Source: Thermoplasmata archaeon | Lineage (GTDB): Archaea; Thermoplasmatota; Thermoplasmata; Thermoplasmatales; ARK-15 | Length of the DNA stretch: 57,353 nt | Direction: 5' to 3' | Assembly: GCA_023261755.1 (NCBI GenBank) | Contig: JAGDXS010000020.1 | Coordinates: forward strand, 1-57,353 | Shown here: in pieces, positions 52,805 through 57,353 of the stretch | How positions within the stretch are numbered: position 1 is the stretch's first letter | How the letters are laid out: every line of letters starts with the position of its first letter | Notes under the pieces: model-generated | Seen by the model: only the letters and a program-made list of their open reading frames with translations | What the model was told of the DNA's origin: nothing | The model's database searches: none | Position numbers and translations under genes: made by a program

Positions 52805-55800
52805 ATGAAAATATTCAGGGTAAGGAAGGGCATGGAAGAAATACTAGTGTTTTCAATAGCTTTTCTAATGTTAACATCCTATTCATCAATAATTTCTTCA
52901 GGTAAAATAATTAATGATAAAATACAATTTACAAGTATAAAGATGAATCTTCCAGTAAACAATTCTAAAATTGTTAGAATTTTCAACAATGAAATAAGTG
53001 TAATGATCACGTTCAAATTAAGAAATGAATCCGTACTTCAGAATTATCTATCCCAGATAGACAATCCAAAAAGTGAAATGTACCATAAATATATTGATAG
53101 AAAAGAATTTTCAGAATTGTTTGGTTCATCACCAAAATTTTATTATTCCGCTGTGAACTATTTTTCCCAATTTAAAGGAATAGATGTTGAAACATTTTCA
53201 GACCATGTATCAATAGTTCTTTCAGGAAAGGCATCTTTAATTGGTAATGTATTTAATGCAAAATTTGGGTTGTTTAGCAAGGACGGAAGATCATTCTATT
53301 CAATTGCCCAGGAACCATCTCTTCCAGTATGGATTGCAAATAACGTTTCCTATATTTCTGGATTGGATAATTTTACAAGTTTTTCTATAAACCTGCATAA
53401 AGAAAAAATTATTGACGATGGTAATAAAATAACTCTTGATAATGGATATCCAAATCCATTATCCTATGGTGATTCACAGTATATTTTTGGATCAGATCTA
53501 CAGGTAGCATATGATGAACAAACTCTTTTCAATTTCACATATCCTGTTAACGAGGTCATTGCAACTATTCTATGGTCAGGACAGTATATGGGAGAGAATA
53601 TTACTACACCTTATGGTGAATTGATAAATGGAACTTTAGTAGGACCATTTAACCCAAATGACATTTATGCATATTTCAATGACACCATCCCATACTGGGA
53701 ACCAAGATCTAGGGTAATTCCTGTGCCATTAAATGGTGCACCCGAGCCTAGCCCTCTTTCCTCCTATGATATAACAGGTGCAGTGGATGAAAATACTCTT
53801 GACATAGAAATGGCAGGTAGCCTGGCACCAGGAGCAATAATATTCAATGTTTATGGGCCTAATTCAACTCAGGAGAATCTGGATCAGGCCCTAGCTTTTA
53901 TCCTAAATCCAAATTCATCTTACAAGGAATTGAACAATGTAACTGTAATATCAAATTCATGGGGATCACCTGAATATAATGATACCTCATGGTATGAATA
54001 TTTGCAGGAAGCACAGGCAAGGGGAATCACAGTTTTAGCCAGTTCTGGAGATTCTGGGAATAATCAAAATAGTTCAAAATATATGCAACCGAACTATCCT
54101 GGCGATTGGTTAGAATTTCCAGCATCAATGGCTTACAATAATTTTGGTGTTACAGCTGTTGGTGGAACCACATTAAATCTTAATTCCAATCTTCACATAG
54201 AAAATCAGATTGCCTGGTACATATCACAGAATGATACAGCAAATGGAGGTCCAGCCGGAAGCACTGGAGGAATAAGTTACATTTTTAAGGAGCCATTATG
54301 GCAATTGAATTCTTTATCCAATAAAGTAATAAAAGGCCTTGGCAGAGCAGTTCCTGACATAGCTGCAATAGCAAATAATACAATTGCTTACATCACTGTA
54401 AACAATACCAATTACTATGATAATCCATTTTTTTATGTATTTTGGGGTACTAGCATTTCATCACCTGTAGAAGCAGGTATTATAGCAGAAATGAATGCAG
54501 TTCTTAAGATCCATAACCGTGAGCCTCTTGGATATTTGAACTCAGCAATTTATTTGATTGGGTATGATCAATTGAAACCTTTGGTAAATACAAGTGAGAC
54601 AGGATATATATTAACTAACTCATATAATTCATCATTACCCACTCTGCCCTTCTGCAACGTAAATTATGGAAGGAACCATGTTTATCAGGCAAATTATGGT
54701 TATAATCTAGTCACGGGCTGGGGATCTATAGATGCTTACAATCTAACAATGTATATCCTTAATGTAAATTACAATGGAACATATGGCGCCCTTGATGGTG
54801 TTGAAAATATTCTGAATCTAACATCATTGAATGTAACATCATATTATCTAAATGGTACAGTAAACACCTATTTCAATGCATCTGTTCAGCAGAATTTCTT
54901 TTTAGCAAATTCAATGGGTGCACCTGTGTATTGGATACAGAATGTGATTTACATAAATGGTTCAGCAGAATCTGGTTGGAACATGACATACTCTGGCTGG
55001 GTAGTTTACCCATTTTACGGTCTATATCCAAATCTTACAGTTTATGAATACAATTATCCTCTTGGGAAAATTGTAAAATTGCCGCATTTATTCGATATTA
55101 AGAGTTGGATTTCCAATTTCACATTTATGAGGCAAACAATGAATTTTGAAGTAAATTCTCATTTGTTTCAGCTTCCAGTTCCAGGCGCATCTTACATTAT
55201 AGGATCTTACAACTATTCTTATCTTTGGCAGGGAAAGAGATACACCAATGGACCTTATCCTAATTATGCAAACCCTGGAGGTCTTTCACCTCAGTTTTGC
55301 CTTGTTGGTGGGCCATCAGGAGGTATAGGGTATTTCAAAGATCCAACTAGCGCGACCATGAAATCATATGTTTTGCCATTAGGTTCTGACAATTATATTA
55401 GAGCATTCACTTCATTATTTAATTATACAAACGATCAAACTGGAGAAGCAGCAGAAAATCTTAACTGGGTTCTTGAGAATGGATATTGGCAGATGTACAT
55501 CTTAAATGGAAGTCAGATTCAAGGGGTAATATCTGTTGAGCCTAAAAAAACATTTTACAATGTTACATTTGAAGAACAGGGTCTTCCATCTGGTACACTT
55601 TGGAATGTAACTTTTAATGGAATTACAGAAATTTCAAGATCTAACGAAATAACATTTCAGGAATATAATGGAACATATTTTTTCTCTATCAGTTCTGTTA
55701 ATGGTTACAATTCAAATCCGAATTCAGGTAAAATAAAAGTTAATGGTAATGATGTAATTCAAATTATTTTCAAGCCTAAATCCCTAAACAAATTTTCTGT

Positions 55801-57070
55801 AACGTTTGAAGAATATGGATTGCCATTGGGCATTACATGGTCAGTCACATTGGGTGGAATCACAAAATATTCATCAAGCAATGAAATAATTTATTATGGC
55901 ATAGAAAATGGATCATATTCATTCACAATCGGCAATGTGAATGGTTATAATTCAAATCCAAATTCAGGTATAATTAGTGTAAATGGTTATAATATAACAC
56001 AGTTAATATCATTTTCAAAAATTCTTTACAATATAACCTTTAATGAAACAGGCTTGAAATATGGAATTGCTTGGACAGTAATATTGAACGGTACCTCAAA
56101 AACAGCAATTTCAGGTAATATAACCTTTTATTTACCAAATGGCACATACAAGTTTGAAATTATATCAGGAAATAATGATTATGCTCCAAATCCTTCAATC
56201 TTAACCGTTACAGTTGATGGAAAAAATATGACATTAAAAATATTATTCTCATTGATAGAATATGAAATTTTATTCAATGAATCTGGACTTCCAGCAGGCA
56301 TTGCCTGGTACGTTAATTTAAGCAATGGCCAATCATTTTCATCATCAATTAATAGGATAATATTTAATGAGCCAAATGGATCGTATTATTTCATGGTAGC
56401 AAGCATAGACAAAAATTATAGACCTGTATTTTCTTCGGGATCATTCATTGTAAACGGTTCACCTGTAAATGAATTAATTACATTTAACCTTTTGACATAC
56501 AAAATTACATTCAATGAATCAGGATTACCTTATGGCCAGATTTGGAATGTCACATTAAATGGAATTACAAAATCATCACCGAATAACACAATAATATTCT
56601 ACGAACCTAATGGATCATATGATTATTCCGTCTCTGGCATACCAAATTATAGGGCTGTGAATGCCTCAGGCATTGTTAACGTGGATGGTAATCCTATCAA
56701 TTTGAACATTAATTGGTCAGTAATTTTTTATAAAATTACAATAATTGTGAATGGAATTTCAAATGGAACATTATGGTCTGCAACACTCCATGGAATTACA
56801 TTCAACGGAAAATCAATAAATATTACTTTATCTTCGGAAACGAATAAAATAGTATTTTATGAACCTAATGGATCATACTTTTATAATGTCAAACTACCAA
56901 ATAATTATATCATTTCAGGAATAAATGGGCCAATAGTTGTTTCAGGAAATCAAGTAGTTAAGAATTTTAATGCCCAGTGGGGAAATGATATCTTAATAAC
57001 AATAATACTTGTAATTGCTGCAATTGCAATAATAGGAATCATACTCATCATAAAAACAAGGAAAAAATAA
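52805..57070 (+). CDS. Secreted S53 (sedolisin/kumamolisin-like) peptidase with six repeats
   Basis: A 1421-residue exported protein. A signal or anchor helix (ILVFSIAFLMLTSYSSII) is followed by a pro-kumamolisin activation domain (about 45-190). The S53 catalytic domain has the Glu/Asp pair in DENTLDIEMAGSLAPGA, the oxyanion Asp region ASSGDSGNNQ and the serine in WGTSISSPVEAG. A beta-rich middle domain follows. Residues about 917-1390 are six repeats of near 75 residues beginning with FTEEGLP-like text. A membrane helix (IILVIAAIAIIGIILII) and RKK tail close the protein. Acid-active serine-carboxyl peptidases suit an acidic habitat. The protein probably stands on the cell surface and degrades external protein. 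Confidence 0.92.
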   Translation: MKIFRVRKGMEEILVFSIAFLMLTSYSSIISSGKIINDKIQFTSIKMNLPVNNSKIVRIFNNEISVMITFKLRNESVLQNYLSQIDNPKSEMYHKYIDRKEFSELFGSSPKFYYSAVNYFSQFKGIDVETFSDHVSIVLSGKASLIGNVFNAKFGLFSKDGRSFYSIAQEPSLPVWIANNVSYISGLDNFTSFSINLHKEKIIDDGNKITLDNGYPNPLSYGDSQYIFGSDLQVAYDEQTLFNFTYPVNEVIATILWSGQYMGENITTPYGELINGTLVGPFNPNDIYAYFNDTIPYWEPRSRVIPVPLNGAPEPSPLSSYDITGAVDENTLDIEMAGSLAPGAIIFNVYGPNSTQENLDQALAFILNPNSSYKELNNVTVISNSWGSPEYNDTSWYEYLQEAQARGITVLASSGDSGNNQNSSKYMQPNYPGDWLEFPASMAYNNFGVTAVGGTTLNLNSNLHIENQIAWYISQNDTANGGPAGSTGGISYIFKEPLWQLNSLSNKVIKGLGRAVPDIAAIANNTIAYITVNNTNYYDNPFFYVFWGTSISSPVEAGIIAEMNAVLKIHNREPLGYLNSAIYLIGYDQLKPLVNTSETGYILTNSYNSSLPTLPFCNVNYGRNHVYQANYGYNLVTGWGSIDAYNLTMYILNVNYNGTYGALDGVENILNLTSLNVTSYYLNGTVNTYFNASVQQNFFLANSMGAPVYWIQNVIYINGSAESGWNMTYSGWVVYPFYGLYPNLTVYEYNYPLGKIVKLPHLFDIKSWISNFTFMRQTMNFEVNSHLFQLPVPGASYIIGSYNYSYLWQGKRYTNGPYPNYANPGGLSPQFCLVGGPSGGIGYFKDPTSATMKSYVLPLGSDNYIRAFTSLFNYTNDQTGEAAENLNWVLENGYWQMYILNGSQIQGVISVEPKKTFYNVTFEEQGLPSGTLWNVTFNGITEISRSNEITFQEYNGTYFFSISSVNGYNSNPNSGKIKVNGNDVIQIIFKPKSLNKFSVTFEEYGLPLGITWSVTLGGITKYSSSNEIIYYGIENGSYSFTIGNVNGYNSNPNSGIISVNGYNITQLISFSKILYNITFNETGLKYGIAWTVILNGTSKTAISGNITFYLPNGTYKFEIISGNNDYAPNPSILTVTVDGKNMTLKILFSLIEYEILFNESGLPAGIAWYVNLSNGQSFSSSINRIIFNEPNGSYYFMVASIDKNYRPVFSSGSFIVNGSPVNELITFNLLTYKITFNESGLPYGQIWNVTLNGITKSSPNNTIIFYEPNGSYDYSVSGIPNYRAVNASGIVNVDGNPINLNINWSVIFYKITIIVNGISNGTLWSATLHGITFNGKSINITLSSETNKIVFYEPNGSYFYNVKLPNNYIISGINGPIVVSGNQVVKNFNAQWGNDILITIILVIAAIAIIGIILIIKTRKK
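55552..56970 (+). repeat. Six tandem surface repeats inside the S53 peptidase gene
   Basis: Each unit has a strand with GLP-G--W-V-LNG, then NGTY/NGSYxF and a closing VNG. The starts at protein level read VTFEEQGLPSGTLW, VTFEEYGLPLGITW, ITFNETGLKYGIAW, ILFNESGLPAGIAW, ITFNESGLPYGQIW and ITIIVNGISNGTLW. Units 1 and 2 also share near-identical DNA (GGTTA-AATTCAAATCC-AATTCAGGTA), suggesting recent duplication. Such Ig-like repeats recur in surface proteins of Thermoplasmatales. Confidence 0.8.
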
Positions 57071-57081
57071 AAAATTTAAAA

Positions 57082-57312
57082 TTATTTTTCTACCATTTTT
57101 TTAAATAAATATGCAATGGCACTGGTTACATAAGCGATCACCAGACCTATTCCAACACCTCTGAAATAATAACTATCTCTAAGATATCCGATAACTATAA
57201 ATATTATACTCAAAACTAGTTCAAATAAAATGAGCACTAAAATTAGATGTTTTTTCAAAAGATTTTTTCTCCATTCTGGCAAAATCTTTTCTTTATAACC
57301 TGAATGTTTCAC
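57082..57312 (-). CDS. Small membrane protein with two to three helices
   Basis: About 76 residues from GTG 57312, with GGTGGT four bases upstream; the track uses GTG 57324. It has hydrophobic stretches LILVLILFELVLSIIFIVIGYL and GVGIGLVIAYVTSAIAYLF, and a basic N-terminus (KEKILPEWRKNLLKK). No known family. It is convergent with the S53 peptidase, 11 bases apart. Confidence 0.6.
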   Translation of the reverse strand: MKHSGYKEKILPEWRKNLLKKHLILVLILFELVLSIIFIVIGYLRDSYYFRGVGIGLVIAYVTSAIAYLFKKMVEK

Positions 57313-57353
57313 TTTTACCACCACGTTTATGATTCGAATGCCTCCAATATCAT

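Noticed and set aside
1-57353. CRISPR arrays, integrase or relaxase genes, replication origin
   Set aside because: No evenly spaced repeats, no tyrosine or serine recombinase, no cdc6/orc gene and no cluster of origin boxes were seen in the window.

Overview
The window looks like a chromosome segment of an acidophilic, low-GC archaeon of the Thermoplasmatales type (relatives of Thermoplasma, Picrophilus, Ferroplasma or Acidiplasma). The archaeal assignment rests on ribosomal protein S3Ae, the GatD/GatE amidotransferase pair, pantoate kinase, a PIN-ATPase-KH protein, AlaX, an HTH_10 regulator, an intron-bearing tRNA-Met, TATA boxes placed for leaderless mRNAs, and COG1361-type surface proteins. 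The finer placement is inference from the low GC, the gene set, the S53 peptidase and the glycine/asparagine-rich surface repeats. I did not identify a species.

Layout. 0-2.8 kb: a UbiA-type prenyltransferase overlapping a radical SAM/SPASM gene. 2.8-8.3 kb: a minus-strand block gatD-gatE-PIN/ATPase/KH, divergent from thymidylate kinase. 8.3-15.3 kb: a ClC transporter, an M24 prolidase, rpS3Ae followed two bases later by tRNA-Met(CAU) with a 32-nt intron, an M20 amidohydrolase, a radical SAM protein resembling tungsten-cofactor maturases, and an atypical SDR. 15.3-18.4 kb: a GC-richer, hairpin-dense leader with tiny ORFs, then three linked genes of a split HerA/TraG-like ATPase carrying a nuclease-like C-terminus. 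18.4-28 kb: a zinc-ribbon membrane protein, a DHA2-type exporter coupled to a COG1361 surface protein, AlaX, and a giant MMPL/RND transporter. 28-36 kb: an SDR, an HTH_10 regulator coupled to class II ribonucleotide reductase, a nucleotidyltransferase, an ABC exporter and an MFS permease. 36-41.3 kb: an aldehyde dehydrogenase, a decayed insertion sequence, and class III ribonucleotide reductase with its activase. 41.3-49.8 kb: a cation/proton antiporter, pantoate kinase, an MHS-type permease, a STAND-like ATPase with TPR-type repeats, and a GNAT acetyltransferase. 49.9-52.5 kb: an MTHFR-like/MetE-N-like/core-MetE operon followed by a frameshifted aspartokinase ACT-domain relic. 52.8-57.3 kb: a secreted S53 peptidase with six C-terminal repeats and a small membrane protein.

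Most genes are ordinary housekeeping, transport and surface functions. The parts most likely to be new are the structured leader plus split HerA-like ATPase/nuclease operon (15.3-18.4 kb), the 875-residue STAND-like ATPase with a palindrome in its upstream region, and the methionine operon with its ACT-domain relic. Archaeal leaderless starts predominate. Shine-Dalgarno sequences (GGTGAT-like) are visible mainly at operon-internal genes and a few single genes, and I used them to shorten several starts given by the ORF track.
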